From Meghimatium bilineatum (Eukaryota; Mollusca; Gastropoda; Stylommatophora; Philomycidae), in contig CM067306.1 in the NCBI GenBank assembly GCA_034231615.1, positions 31,566,617 to 31,630,616 of the forward strand: DNA of 64,000 nt. The letters are read 5' to 3'. The notes beneath the pieces are model-generated. The model saw only the letters and a list, made by a program, of their open reading frames with translations, ran no database searches and had not been told where the DNA came from. The position numbers were made by a program, and so were the translations under genes. This document shows, piece by piece, positions 9,869-18,521 of the stretch. The first letter of the stretch is position 1; every line of letters starts with the position of its first letter.

Positions 9869-11715
9869 TTTTGATGAGAAAACTGATGACTTTTTTGATG
9901 AGAAAGCTGATGACTTTTTTTGATGAGAAAGCTGATAACTTTTTTGATGCTAAAACTGTAGACTTTTTTGATGAGAAAACTGATGACTTTTTTGAAGAGA
10001 AAACTTTTTTGATGATTAAGCTAATGTCTTTTTAGGATGAGAAAGATGATGACTTATTTGATGCGAAAGGTGATGACTTTTTGTATGCGAAAACTGATGA
10101 TTTTTTTTGATTTGAAAGGTGATGACTTTTTTTAATGCTAAAACTGATTATTTTTTTGATGAGAAAACATTACTTTTTTGATGAGAAAGATGATGACTTT
10201 TTTGGATGAGAAAGCTGATGACATTTTTGATGAGAAAACTGATTACTTTTTAAAATGAGAAAGCTGATGACTTTTTTTGATGAGAAAGCTGATGGCTTTT
10301 GGATGAGAAAACTGATGACTTTTTTAATGAGAAAGCTGATGACTTTTTTTGATGAGAAAGCTGATAACTTATTTGATGAGAAAGCTGCTGGCTTTTTTGA
10401 TTAGAAAGCTGATGACTTTTTTGATGAGAAAGGTGATGACTTTTTTTTATAAGAAAGCTGACATTTTGATGAGAAAGGTGATAAAAATTTTTATGCGAAA
10501 GCTGATGGCTTTTTGATGAGAAAACTGATGACTTTTTTAATGAGAAAGCTGATGACCTTTTTTGATGAGAAAGCTGATAACTTTTCTGATGAGAAAACTG
10601 ATTACTTTTTAAAATGAGAAAGCTGATGACTTTTTTTGATGAGAAAGCTGATGGCTTTTGGATGAGAAAACTGATGACTTTTTTAATGAGAAAGCTGATG
10701 ACCTTTTTTGATGAGAAAGCTGATAACTTATTTGATGAGAAAGCTGCTGGCTTTTTTGATTAGAAAGCTGATGACTTTTTTGATGAGAAAGGTGATGACT
10801 TTTTTTTATAAGAAAGCTGACATTTTGATGAGAAAGGTGATACAAATTTTTATGCGAAAGCTGATGGCTTTTTGATGAGAAAACTGATGACTTTTTTAAT
10901 GAGAAAGCTGATGACCTTTTTTGATGAGAAAGCTGATAACTTTTTTTGATGAGAAAACGGATGACTTTTTTAATGAGAAAGCTGATGACTTTTTTGATGA
11001 GAAAGCTGATGGATTTTTTGATGAGAAAGCTGATGACTTTTTTGATGAGAAAGCTGATGGCTTTTTAAATGAGAAAGCTGATGGCTTTTTTGATGAGAAA
11101 GCTGATGACTCTTTTGATGAGAAAGCTGATGGCTTTTTAAATGAGAAAACTGATGGATTTTTTGATGAGAAAGCTGATGACTTTTTTGATGAGAAAGCTG
11201 ATGGCTTTTTTGATGAGAAAACTGATGGCTTTTTTGATGAGAAAGCTGATGACTTTTTTGATGAGAAAGCTGATGACTTTTTTGATGAGAAAACATGACT
11301 ATTTTGATGAGAAAGGTGATAACATTTTTGATGAAAAAGTTGATGAGAAAACTGATCTTTTTTAATGAGAAAGGTGATTATTTTTTTGCTGTGAAAACAG
11401 ATGACTTTTTAAATGTGAAAACTGATGACTTTTTTGATGCTAAAACTGATGACTTTTTTGATGAGAAAGGATATGACTATTTCGATGAAAAAGGTGATAC
11501 CATTTTTGATGAGAAAACTGATGACTTTTTTGATGAGAAAGGGTATGACTATTTCGATGAGAAAGGTGATACCATTTTTGATGCGAAAGGTGATTACTTT
11601 TTTATGAGAAAACGGCTTTTTTGATGAGAAAGCTGATGACTTTTTTTTATGAGAAAGTTGATAACTTTTTTGATGAGAAAGTGATGACTTTTTTGATGAG
11701 AAAGATGACCATTTT
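9869..11715. repeat. 24-bp minisatellite, about 75 copies
   Basis: A GATGAGAAAGCTGATGACTT-type 24-bp unit repeats for 1.85 kb with single-base changes and length variation in the T run. Where the length stays at 24, long ORFs appear on both strands: DEKADDFF repeats on plus (10,921-11,298) and SHQKSHQL repeats on minus. Frameshifts from T-run slippage break all frames elsewhere, so it is not called as a gene. Confidence 0.96.
10241..10940. repeat. About 340-bp segmental duplication inside the 24-bp array
   Basis: The block 10,241-10,581 recurs at 10,600-10,940 with an offset of 359 bp. It includes the same idiosyncratic variants (ATTACTTTTTAAAATGAG, GATTAGAAAG, TTATAAGAAAGCTGACATTT, TTTTTATGCGAAAG). 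This is a second-level duplication on top of the 24-bp period. Confidence 0.88.
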
Positions 11716-11825
11716 GTGAAAAATTGTTAATGTAGGGTTTCACCCACCATTTGACTAAATTCCTAGCAATAAAAAATAAGTTATGATTATCTAAGGGTGG
11801 GAGGGGGGAGTTGAACACCCACCTC

Positions 11826-12475
11826 CCTTAACAACAGACCTATAAACAAGTAGATATACTTGTCGCTTTACTATTGGCAGTAATGATTCTTATAGACCTG
11901 TATGAATCTAGTTTATTTCTAACATACACATTTGTCTCTAGATGGACTAGTATTGTGGCTTGGTAAAAGCTCACCAACCGAGCTTATTGACAACATGAGA
12001 GGCAGAGTCGTGGAGAAACATGATCGCCTATGCCAATCAGCATGGCACTTGATTGATTGACACATTTGTCTTATGCTCTCTATAGGAGATGTGCAGAATT
12101 CATCTGTAACATTTGTATTCGAAGGTCTGTATCTTCTCTCCATGACTGCAGTGAGTGTTCAGCTTTCACACCAACACAACACAATAGACAACATAAGTGA
12201 GTTACAAAGTTAGTTTTTCACACTAACACTGACTTTGCTTTTCCACATTAAAGTTAACCTTGACATATCCGCTACACCTGTCTCCAGCTTTAGGGACCTA
12301 TCTCTGTCTGTTTTGTGTTTTCCATCGCTGCATAGGCCTATGCAGGATCCCAGGTATTTGAAAATATTCACGTCCTCAAATTTATATGCCCATTTATCAT
12401 GTTGTTGGTTTGTGCTTCTGTACCTTCGCTGTTAACCAAGATTGTATTTTATTCAGCGTTTACTTTGGTCTCCTT
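11826..12475 (-). pseudogene. Decayed LINE reverse transcriptase, thumb region, interrupted by a younger LINE tail
   Basis: Reading leftwards from about 12,475: ETKVNAE, then FEDVNIFKYLGSCI, then LKLETGVADMSRLTL and KSKVSVSV. Next come SIVLCWCESWTLTAVMERR and KCYR, a stop, ILHISYREHKTN. The frame is then broken by the insertion at 11,938-12,059 and resumes left of it as KTNVYVRNKL followed by VKRR-like decayed sequence. Motif order fits the RT thumb and following region (YLGS, ESWTL, REHKTN-YVRN). Stops and frameshifts show it is inactive. Confidence 0.8.
11938..12059 (+). mobile_element. 5'-truncated LINE tail inserted in an older LINE, with 12-bp target duplication
   Basis: The plus strand encodes LVLWLGKSSPTELIDNMR, then, after a frame slip, RNMIAYANQHGT. 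TGA and a TTGATTGATTGA tail follow. ACACATTTGTCT flanks it at 11,926-11,937 and 12,060-12,071. The host LINE on the opposite strand reads coherently across the joined flanks (REHKTN to KTNVYVRNKL). Target-site duplication, 5' truncation and a 3' simple repeat are the hallmarks of target-primed reverse transcription. The 122-bp insert belongs to the HGT-ending type seen at 8,435 and 18,733. Confidence 0.87.
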
Positions 12476-12559
12476 GCTAGCACAATGTGAAAACTATAAA
12501 TGTTTCATGTTTCACAATATGGTACATTATTACTTGATGCTACCTGACCATTTTGTTTA

Positions 12560-12812
12560 AATGTAACTGTAGGGAGAAAGTCCAAGATGACTGGTTGAAT
12601 GTAACTGTAGGGATCCAGTCCAAGATGACTGGTTAAATGTAACTATAGGGAGCAAGTCCAAGATGACTGGTTAAATGTAACTGTAGGAATCAAGTCCAAG
12701 ATGACTGGTTAAATGTAACTGTAGGAAGAAAGTCCAAAATGACTGACTGGTTAAATGTAACTGTAGGGAGCAAGTCCAAGATGACTGGTTTAATGTAACT
12801 GTAGGGAGCAAT
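12560..12812. repeat. 38-bp minisatellite, about 6.7 copies
   Basis: AATGTAACTGTAGGGAGCAA begins each unit and GTCCAAGATGACTGGTTA completes it. Copies differ by a few substitutions, and one copy has a duplicated GACT. Confidence 0.95.
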
Positions 12813-12948
12813 GCTAGGATCTGGGAAGTCTTTTACTTTAGAGAGGTCTTTGCTGTGACCATCCTGCATTTTTGAGACAAACTGTTAGGTAAAAAGGGTT
12901 GATTCCCTACCAGAAGTCATTGCAGAAAAAAAATCATGAGGATTGGTA

Positions 12949-13122
12949 AAGTGGAATTCCTCTATAGAGAATCCTCTTATAACAAATTTCCCTATATAGC
13001 AACACATTTAAAAACCCCCAATTATATTTATTCTTTATTGTCTGTACTGTACATGGTAAATTTATGTTATTACATACATATTTTGTTGGTCTGGACCAAG
13101 TTGTTATAAGGGGATTCCACTA
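12949..13122. mobile_element. Tigger/pogo-like miniature inverted-repeat element
   Basis: The left end reads AAGTGGAATTCCTCTATA and the right end, complemented, reads TAGTGGAATCCCCTTATAAC. Both are bounded by TA (12,947-12,948 and 13,123-13,124). Tc1/mariner-superfamily elements insert at TA, and pogo/Tigger-type ends commonly contain a CAGTGGAACC-like motif. The 174-bp interior has no transposase, so this would be non-autonomous. Internal copies of the CTTATAACAA sub-repeat are at both ends. Confidence 0.72.
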
Positions 13123-13124
13123 TA

Positions 13125-13384
13125 ATAAACCCTACACTTTCTTAATTGCCTCTGATAGCATACATCGCAGATTGTAGTATTATTAGTTTTTGCTCTACCA
13201 TTGAATCACTGTAACACGAGCAGCTAATTTTCCATATAAAAATATAGCATAACTTTCTGTAATATTTTGAATGGACTGAATGACTTTTTGCATCTTGCAG
13301 ACAATCATTAAGAAAACAAACAAAAACAAGCCAATGAGCCTTTTTCTCAGGAATGGAAGACTTTATAAGTGATCATGTTGTCAA
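13125..13384. other. Unassigned stretch
   Basis: AT-rich sequence between the miniature element and the LINE remnant. No feature is recognised. Confidence 0.45.
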
Positions 13385-13862
13385 AGCAATAAAAGATGTT
13401 TGTTTTCATCTTTCCCTTTTATCTTTCATATCTTTTATTACATTGTTCCTAAACAATCGTCCCAGCATGCAGATAGTGCCTCCAGACAGCTCACGTTTTG
13501 GCCATGTTTACCAGATTTTGGAGAAATTTTTCATTGAGGACTTACAAATGTCTTTGTACCTCAGCATTGGACTACCACAGGCCATCAGAAGCTTCTCTGA
13601 ATAGTACTTATTGTGGAATGCGACAGTTTGGCATTCTGTGGACATGGTCCAGCCCTTGCAATCTATTTTTATTAAGTGTTTCCATGGTAGATGGTAGCTG
13701 AGTGTGGCGCACAAGTTCTATATAGGTAATTTTATCGTGCCATTTAATGTAAGATTTTGCTGAGACATCTTAGCTGAAAGGTGTTTAGTCTCCTCTCATG
13801 TCTTGTGTAGGTTGTCCATGTTTCAGATCCATAATATAGTATGATTACCCTGTTGTGAAGCA
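13385..13862 (-). pseudogene. Decayed LINE C-terminal region (HVHRM family)
   Basis: The minus strand reads DKITYIELVRHTQLPSTM, then LQGLDHVHRMPNCRIPQ (HVHRM at 13,632-13,646). It shifts frame to LRYKDICKSSMKNF and shifts back to AVWRHYLHAGTIV, stop, then KRYERYKRKDENK. This order (LGHVHRM, RFKDVCKRDMK, WR-L-AG, basic end) is characteristic of a widespread animal LINE polyprotein C-terminus. At least two frameshifts and several stops are present. A 5' part upstream of DKIT is not recognised. Confidence 0.82.
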
Positions 13863-14139
13863 GACATCAGTCATTTCAGAAATTCTCTCTTGTATGGCTG
13901 GTCGATTATACTATCGATATAATCACAGACGTACACTGTTCAGCAGATGTGGTAAAAACATTGAATGTATTAGTTACCAAAGCCAAAGGTGTCAGGCCAT
14001 TGGTGCAAAAAAACGGCAACACAACACATTTCCGCTGTGTGAACTACATTCTGTTGGAAATCTTGTAGGATCACTGTGCTACTATAAGCGAGATCCATGG
14101 GAGTTTGAGAACAAACAGAATAAAAAAAGACCTACATAG
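13855..14139 (+). other. Unrecognised 94-codon ORF
   Basis: An ORF of 94 codons with a balanced, basic and Cys-containing composition, unlike the low-complexity ORFs around it. Its end (KRDPWEFENKQNKKRPT) is basic. I recognise no domain. It begins at the boundary of the decayed HVHRM LINE and may be another repeat-derived fragment. No splice or promoter signal supports it. Confidence 0.2.
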
Positions 14140-14217
14140 TGTATAAACAGATAAACAGAAAACAAACATTGCATTTTTTGGTTCAAAATGTATTTAGATT
14201 TGATACTAATTTTTCTA

Positions 14218-14272
14218 TCCTCACACATTAACATTTCTTTCCTCACACACTAACATTTCTTTCCTCATGCAC
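14218..14272. repeat. 22-bp repeat, about 2.5 copies
   Basis: TCCTCACACATTAACATTTC-type units follow each other twice, with a third partial copy ending TCCTCATGCAC. Confidence 0.88.
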
Positions 14273-14382
14273 TATAGCATTGTGAATGTTTATGTAGTTG
14301 ATGCATCTGTTATTCTTATGGTGAAACCAATATTATTCTTGATTATTCTTTACATAAAACATTCAAGTAATAACTGTTTCTC

Positions 14383-14912
14383 ATTGATGGTACTAAGACT
14401 TGTCTAGTTTCTCATTGATGGTACCAAGACTTGTCTAGTTTCACTTTGATGGTACCAAGACTCTTGTCTAGTTTATCCTTGATGGTACCAAGACTCTTGT
14501 CTAGTTTCTCCTTGATGGTACCAAGACTTGTCTAGTTCCTCATTGATGGTACCAAGACTTGTCTAGTTTCACTTTGATGGTACCAAGACTCTTGTCTAGT
14601 TTATCCTTGATGGTACCAAGACTCTTGTCTAGTTTCTCCTTGATGGTACCAAGACTTGTCTAGTTTATCCTTGATGGTACCAAGACTCTTGTCTAATTTA
14701 TCCTTGATGGTACCAAGACTCTTGTCTAGTTTATCTTCGATGGTACCAAGACTCTTGTCTAGTTTATCCTTGATGGTACAAAGACTCTTGTCTAGTTTCT
14801 CCGTGATGGTACCAAGACTTGTCTAGTTTATCTTTGATGGTACCAAGACTCTTGTCTAGTTTATCCTTGATGGTACCAAGACTCTTGTCTAGTTTATCTT
14901 TGATGGTACCAA
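14383..14912. repeat. 33-bp (30-bp variant) minisatellite, 17 copies
   Basis: GATGGTACCAAGACT occurs about 17 times at 30-33 bp spacing. The 3-bp difference is CTCTTG versus CTTG. Both lengths are multiples of three, and the minus strand reads as an 11-residue repeat (GTIKDKLDKSL) within a 62-codon ORF at 14,764-14,952. No flanking coding sequence is recognised. Every intact copy carries the palindrome GGTACC. Confidence 0.96.
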
Positions 14913-15082
14913 GAAACTCAAAATCTAGTTTCTCAGAGTGCTTCTTCATCAATATTTTTGTTTTGGTAGTGTATTCTATTCAGGACATAGCATCAACCCA
15001 GCATTTTTTGGTTTTATTTATTTTCTATGCAATATAAATACATTCAGTAGTTTGCCATTTCTCTGAACAATATGAATATACG

Positions 15083-15165
15083 ATTGTCTGTGGTGAGATT
15101 TGAACCCAGTACTTTGGCCATCACAGACCTAAGAGTTTGTGAGCTGGAGGAAGTGGGAAGAGGCT
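15083..15165 (-). mobile_element. Probable tRNA-derived SINE head
   Basis: On the minus strand TACTGGGTTCAAATCTCACC matches the TpsiC arm (B-box GGTTCAAATC) of a tRNA. About 45 bp upstream, CCAGCTCACAAACTC could be a degenerate A-box region. Spacing and order suit an RNA polymerase III promoter of tRNA-derived SINE type. The A-box is poor and the SINE body is not recognised. Confidence 0.45.
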
Positions 15166-15286
15166 GTGAATGGGTGGCATTTAGCAAAGATAGAAAGTTA
15201 TTGACAACAGCTGTGATTCAGCTGGGAAAAGAGTACAGTGTCTGGGCTGTCAACAGAACAGAGGGATGATCCAAGAACTCATACTT

Positions 15287-15610
15287 CAGCACTTGAAGCC
15301 ACATATAATTTACACAGATGGCTCAGTAACACAAGAAACACACATGGGGTTTTGTGGCCTACCAAAATGGCAGGAAATTAGCCAAGAAGTGAGCTGCATA
15401 CCACACTATAACATCAAGTATGAGAATGGAGATAGAGGTAGTGACAGCAGATCTCACTTGGCTGGCGACACAATCACCAACAGACTCAGTGATTTTATTG
15501 AACTCTCAAAGTATGCTGTGCAAGATAGAAAAATGTTATGACCAATTATACTGTACGCCTAAAGAAATACTAAAATACTACAAAGGAGGTGCATCTAATG
15601 TAGTACCGCA
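15287..15610 (+). pseudogene. LINE RNase H-like domain fragment, frameshifted
   Basis: IIYTDGSVTQETHMGF near 15,307-15,355 contains the TDGS motif that carries the first catalytic Asp of type I RNase H. After a frame change near 15,420 the sequence reads MRMEIEVVTADLTWLATQS. It holds the Glu of the second motif (MEIE-VTA-L-WL), followed by NSQSMLCKIEKC, where the usual T/S-D-S-SML has Asn in place of Asp. This is the RNase H domain found at the C-terminus of some LINE polyproteins. The remaining domain end is missing and the frame is broken. Confidence 0.75.
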
Positions 15611-15634
15611 ATGACCCTGACAGATTATGGGTTT

Positions 15635-15765
15635 ATGAAAAGATGGTTCATTTGTCATGTCAGAGGTGTTAAGTCTAAAGCATGTGGTTCTTGCATTCCA
15701 TGTACCCAGTCTGAGTATTACTGATTGCTTGTTTTGTCTAGGTACTATACTATAAATGATTAAAA
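15635..15765 (-). pseudogene. LINE endonuclease N-terminal fragment
   Basis: The minus strand reads ILRLGTWNARTTCF (GTWNARTT at about 15,684-15,706), then RLNTSDMTNE. A (L/I)GTWNVRTM motif opens the apurinic-endonuclease domain of many animal LINEs, with the Asn in the active site. Only this opening segment is recognisable and the rest of the domain is absent. It is unusual here as the sole 5' piece among many 3' LINE fragments. It lies in opposite orientation to the adjacent RNase H fragment. Confidence 0.55.
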
Positions 15766-15954
15766 TCAGTTTCCCCATGTTTCATCCATTTACATGTGTC
15801 CAATGAGGCAGGCATAAATAATGGGCAACACCTACTAGCAGTGCAGATTATACCAGGTGTTAGCTGACCAGTACAACCAAATTGCTGCTCTCACTGAAAT
15901 GAGTGACTCATAGTGAACTCCCACAAATTTAAGAGAAATTGAAACTTGTAAACT

Positions 15955-16195
15955 GTCCCTTTCCGTGTTGTGTCCACTGACAAGAGGCATTCTTCAGGGT
16001 ATGGTGGAGGTTGAAAGAAGACTAGGAGGCCAGAAGAAGACATGGCTGGATAATATCAATGACTGCACAGGGTGTGAAATTTCAACTTCAAATCTCATCA
16101 GGATGGTAGAGGATAGAGATGTGTGAAAATCTTTCTGTACCAAATTTATCAATGTGACACTCCTACGACCCTGACGGACTATGGGTGTTATTATT
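15955..16195 (+). pseudogene. LINE 3'-terminal fragment (GTVEGG-type)
   Basis: The plus strand reads ILQGMVEVERRLGGQKKTW, then LDNINDCTGCEISTSNLI and RMVEDRDV. A stop falls where Trp is expected, followed by KSFCTKFINVTLL. It then ends with CGACCCTGACGGACTATGGG. A similar terminal phrase (GACCCTGACAGATTATGGG) occurs at about 15,611, after the RNase H fragment, so both may share a 3' end. The copy is 5'-truncated and inactive. Confidence 0.8.
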
Positions 16196-16285
16196 ATATC
16201 AGTATCTTTTGCCCACCTTATCTTCTCCTACCATTGCCATTTGACTATGATCAAATTTTATGATGCAACTAATGCATGCAATGAC
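16196..16285. other. Unassigned short spacer
   Basis: No feature seen. Confidence 0.4.
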
Positions 16286-16359
16286 ATCACCAGTACAATA
16301 TGAATGATTGGCTTTCATCCAATAATATCACTAGTACAATGTGAACGATTGGCTTTCAA
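16286..16359. repeat. 41-bp tandem duplication
   Basis: An ATCACCAGTACAATATGAAT-type unit is followed at a 41-bp offset by a diverged copy (ATCACTAGTACAATGTGAAC), both ending GATTGGCTTTCA. Confidence 0.85.
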
Positions 16360-16369
16360 ACCACAAACT

Positions 16370-16430
16370 AATTCAACCAAGTTGTGTCTGTGAAATGAAC
16401 CAAATAACCCCTCTACCACTGAGCCAACAT
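16370..16430 (-). mobile_element. tRNA-like A-box, possible SINE remnant
   Basis: On the minus strand TTGGCTCAGTGGTAGAG (about 16,411-16,427) is a near-perfect tRNA D-arm/A-box. GGTTCATTTCAC about 26 bp downstream is only a weak B-box. A degraded tRNA-derived SINE is plausible; a tRNA gene is not, because no cloverleaf can be drawn. Confidence 0.35.
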
Positions 16431-16795
16431 ATGGAGAAAATGTGTATTTTCAAACAGTGTTCAGAACAGAATAGACTTCTGGAGATAGTGCCCACTGCAA
16501 ACGTTTGATGTTCAACAATGAAACAACAAATTTGACTTCCAAGGCAGGAAGTATCCTGATTTTTTTGGCAGTTGGTGAAAACTGTGACTTTATTGGCACT
16601 TCATAGAACTAAAAGGTTTAGCTTGATGTGCAATTTTAAATTTAGCTAGCTGACAAAATTAGGTGTGCCTCTTCTGCTCTAGAAGTAAAATTGGTTACCA
16701 AATAATGTAGCAAATGTTTGTAGTGCTTAGGTGGCAAGAGTAAGTTCAGCCTACAACTTACAGCTGTATATTTCCATGTGACAAGACTAAAAAAC

Positions 16796-16985
16796 CTTGG
16801 CGGAGACATCAACAGAACTAAGTCAATAAATCTTACATTCTTACAGTGAGTTCTAAATATGACAGGCCTGAAAAAATCTTGACGGAGACACTCACAGAAC
16901 TGTAAGTCAATAAATCTTCCATTCTTATAGTGAGTTCTAGATATAACAAGATTTTTTCTAAAAAAAACCTTGGCGGAGATACACA
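16796..16985. repeat. 82-90 bp tandem repeat, about 2.2 copies
   Basis: CTTGGCGGAGA, CTTGACGGAGA and CTTGGCGGAGA mark unit starts near 16,796, 16,878 and 16,968. GTCAATAAATCTT and CATTCTTA-AGTGAGTTCTA are shared inside. The array lies just downstream (minus strand) of the FOXRED1-like stop, so it would fall in the 3' untranslated region if that exon is expressed. A 114-residue minus-strand ORF through it reflects the repeat. Confidence 0.85.
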
Positions 16986-16992
16986 ATTAAAA

Positions 16993-17258
16993 CTATCTGC
17001 TACAATGAAGATTCATCTCCTCTTTTACTGGATCCCTTGTTAAAAATCTGTCAAAATGAAACTTCTCCAAATCAATTGTTACATAATTTCCATCAAAAAT
17101 AAACTCTGTGATTGCACGACCGATGCCAATAGCATGTTGCAACCCATGTCCACCCAATACATTGACAAAAATGAAGTTTTTCAGGTAAGGATGAGGTCCA
17201 ACAACCGGGTTCTGGTCAAAGAATTGTAGTCATTGTAGCCAGCCCAAGCAGTTTTTAT
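16993..17258 (-). pseudogene. FOXRED1: FOXRED1-like last exon, C-terminal fragment with frameshift
   Basis: FOXRED1 is a mitochondrial FAD-dependent oxidoreductase-fold protein needed for respiratory complex I assembly. The minus strand shows a splice-acceptor-like CCCTCTTTTCAG ending at 17,259, then IKTAWAGYNDYNS. A one-base deletion near 17,219-17,224 shifts the frame. It resumes as FDQNPVVGPHPYLKNF, then GGHGLQHAIGIGRAITEF, then TIDLEKFHFDRF, and stops at 16,993-16,995. The order AWAGY-DYN, FDQN, GPHP, GHGLQ, GIGRA, IDL, RF is that of the FOXRED1 C-terminus. The usual Pro after GHGLQ-A is Ile. No upstream exon was found as far as the LINE at 17,513. It is either a decayed duplicate or a real terminal exon with a sequencing error. 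A candidate polyadenylation signal (AATAAA, minus strand) lies at 16,589-16,594. Confidence 0.72.
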
Positions 17259-17259
17259 C

Positions 17260-17512
17260 TGAAAAGAGGGATACAAGGTAAGAGAAATTATGAAACAAAA
17301 ACCAAAATATTGGTTTGTAAATTCAGTATGCAGACAGATCAGGTCATAGCAAGACAAATATATACACTAAAATGCAAAATACTATATCATTAATTTAACA
17401 AAGATAGGCAGGGAAGTGTCACCTTTACAAACAAAATAAATATCTAATAATAATAATTCAAATATATTCTGTAAATAATTCAAATATTACGTGTGCTGTC
17501 AATCATTTCTTC
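17260..17512. other. AT-rich stretch, possible intron
   Basis: Lies immediately upstream of the FOXRED1-like acceptor on the minus strand. No exon or repeat family is recognised. Confidence 0.4.
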
Positions 17513-18012
17513 TTATGGTCCATGCTATGTGGCATTGTTTAGTATGTCTCTCTATGGCTTTCTGTTTCATGTGCAGTCAATAATTTTCAATATGGATGTT
17601 CTCCCATGCCATATGCTAGGTTGTCCAGCATCTTCTCTCTTTGTCTTCCCCTACCCTTCTAATTTATGAATGTATTAAAATCAACAGGCATAAATGCACA
17701 AGACCTCCAATTCCTAGCAACTGACCGGCAGGCATGGAGAACTATGACATCCGTCCTATGTGCCAAACTTGGCAAAAGAGGAACTGACTGACTGACCCTT
17801 CTTGCTTCTCAACTTGTCTGTTGTCATGGTGTTTTCCCTCTTTCCTGTTCTCATGACATGTCCAAAAAATGTGGACTGTCTCTTTCTGATGCCGGTGAGC
17901 AGCTTTTAAAAAATAATAATTTCTTTCAAGTCATCTTCATTACGCTCTTCTATATGTCCATGGTGTTCTTAATATTCTTCTATAAAACCACATCTCTGTT
18001 GCCTCAATATAA
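17513..18012 (-). pseudogene. Decayed LINE C-terminal region, split by a younger LINE tail
   Basis: The minus strand reads IEATEMWFYRRILRTPWTY, then GIRKRQSTFFGHVMRTGK and TTDKLRSKKG. It is interrupted at 17,661-17,794 and continues in frame as RGRQREKMLDNLAYG. A stop and frame change follow, then RDILNNAT, a stop and HGP ending at 17,513. The last part parallels WRDMISNAIRHGT in the copy at 18,733, so both belong to one family. Stops and frameshifts mark it as inactive. Confidence 0.83.
17661..17794 (+). mobile_element. 134-bp LINE tail inserted in an older LINE, with 8-bp target duplication
   Basis: ACCCTTCT flanks the insert at 17,653-17,660 and 17,795-17,802. The insert reads on plus INAQDLQFLATDRQAWRTM, then LCAKLGKRGTD and a stop. 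This is a typical LINE C-terminus (ATDRQ-WR motif). It ends in an ACTGACTGACTG tail whose TGA supplies the stop. The host LINE frame on the opposite strand is contiguous when the insert and one flanking copy are ignored. This copy is heavily 5'-truncated. Confidence 0.87.
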
Positions 18013-18038
18013 TTTTTCACTATTCTGAAATATTTAGG

Positions 18039-18521
18039 TACCACCAATACATCCAATTATACCACCACTACATCCAATTGTACCACCAATGCATTCAATT
18101 ATACCAACAATGCATCCAATTGTACCACAATTGCATTCAATTATACCAACAATACATCCAATTGTACCATCAATGCATTCAATTATATCATCAATACATC
18201 CAATTGTACCACTAATGTGTCCAATTATACCACCAATACATTCAATTTTACCACCAATGCATTCAATTATACCAATGCATCCAATTATACCACCAATACA
18301 TCCAATTATACCACCAATACATCCAATTGTACCACCAATACATTCAATTGTACCACCAATACATTCAATTGAACCACCAATACATTCAATTGTACCACCA
18401 ATACATCCAATTGTACCACCAATACATTCAATTGTACCACCAACACATTCAATTGTACCACCAATACATCCAACTGTACCACCAATGTATCCAATTGTAC
18501 CACAATACATCCAATTGTATC
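18039..18521. repeat. 21-bp minisatellite, about 23 copies
   Basis: ACCACCAATACATCCAATTG-type 21-bp units. Since 21 is a multiple of three and the unit lacks stops in most frames, ORFs run through on both strands: PPIHSIV repeats on plus, GGTIECI and VVQLNVL repeats on minus. That simultaneous openness argues against any one being selected as a protein. Confidence 0.96.

Noticed and set aside
10921-11298. A 125-codon Asp/Glu/Lys/Phe-rich ORF (DEKADDFF repeats)
   Set aside because: It is part of a 24-bp minisatellite. The frame is broken on both sides by T-run slippage and the opposite strand is open as well.
13353-13604. 83-codon plus-strand ORF with a hydrophobic start
   Set aside because: It overlaps the antisense of the HVHRM-family LINE remnant and shows no independent motif.
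16370-16430. A tRNA gene
   Set aside because: The A-box is good but the B-box is weak and no acceptor or anticodon stem can be formed, so at most a SINE remnant.
16642-16986. 114-codon minus-strand ORF downstream of the FOXRED1-like stop
   Set aside because: It runs through the 82-bp tandem repeat and its internal repeats mirror the DNA repeat; no recognised domain.
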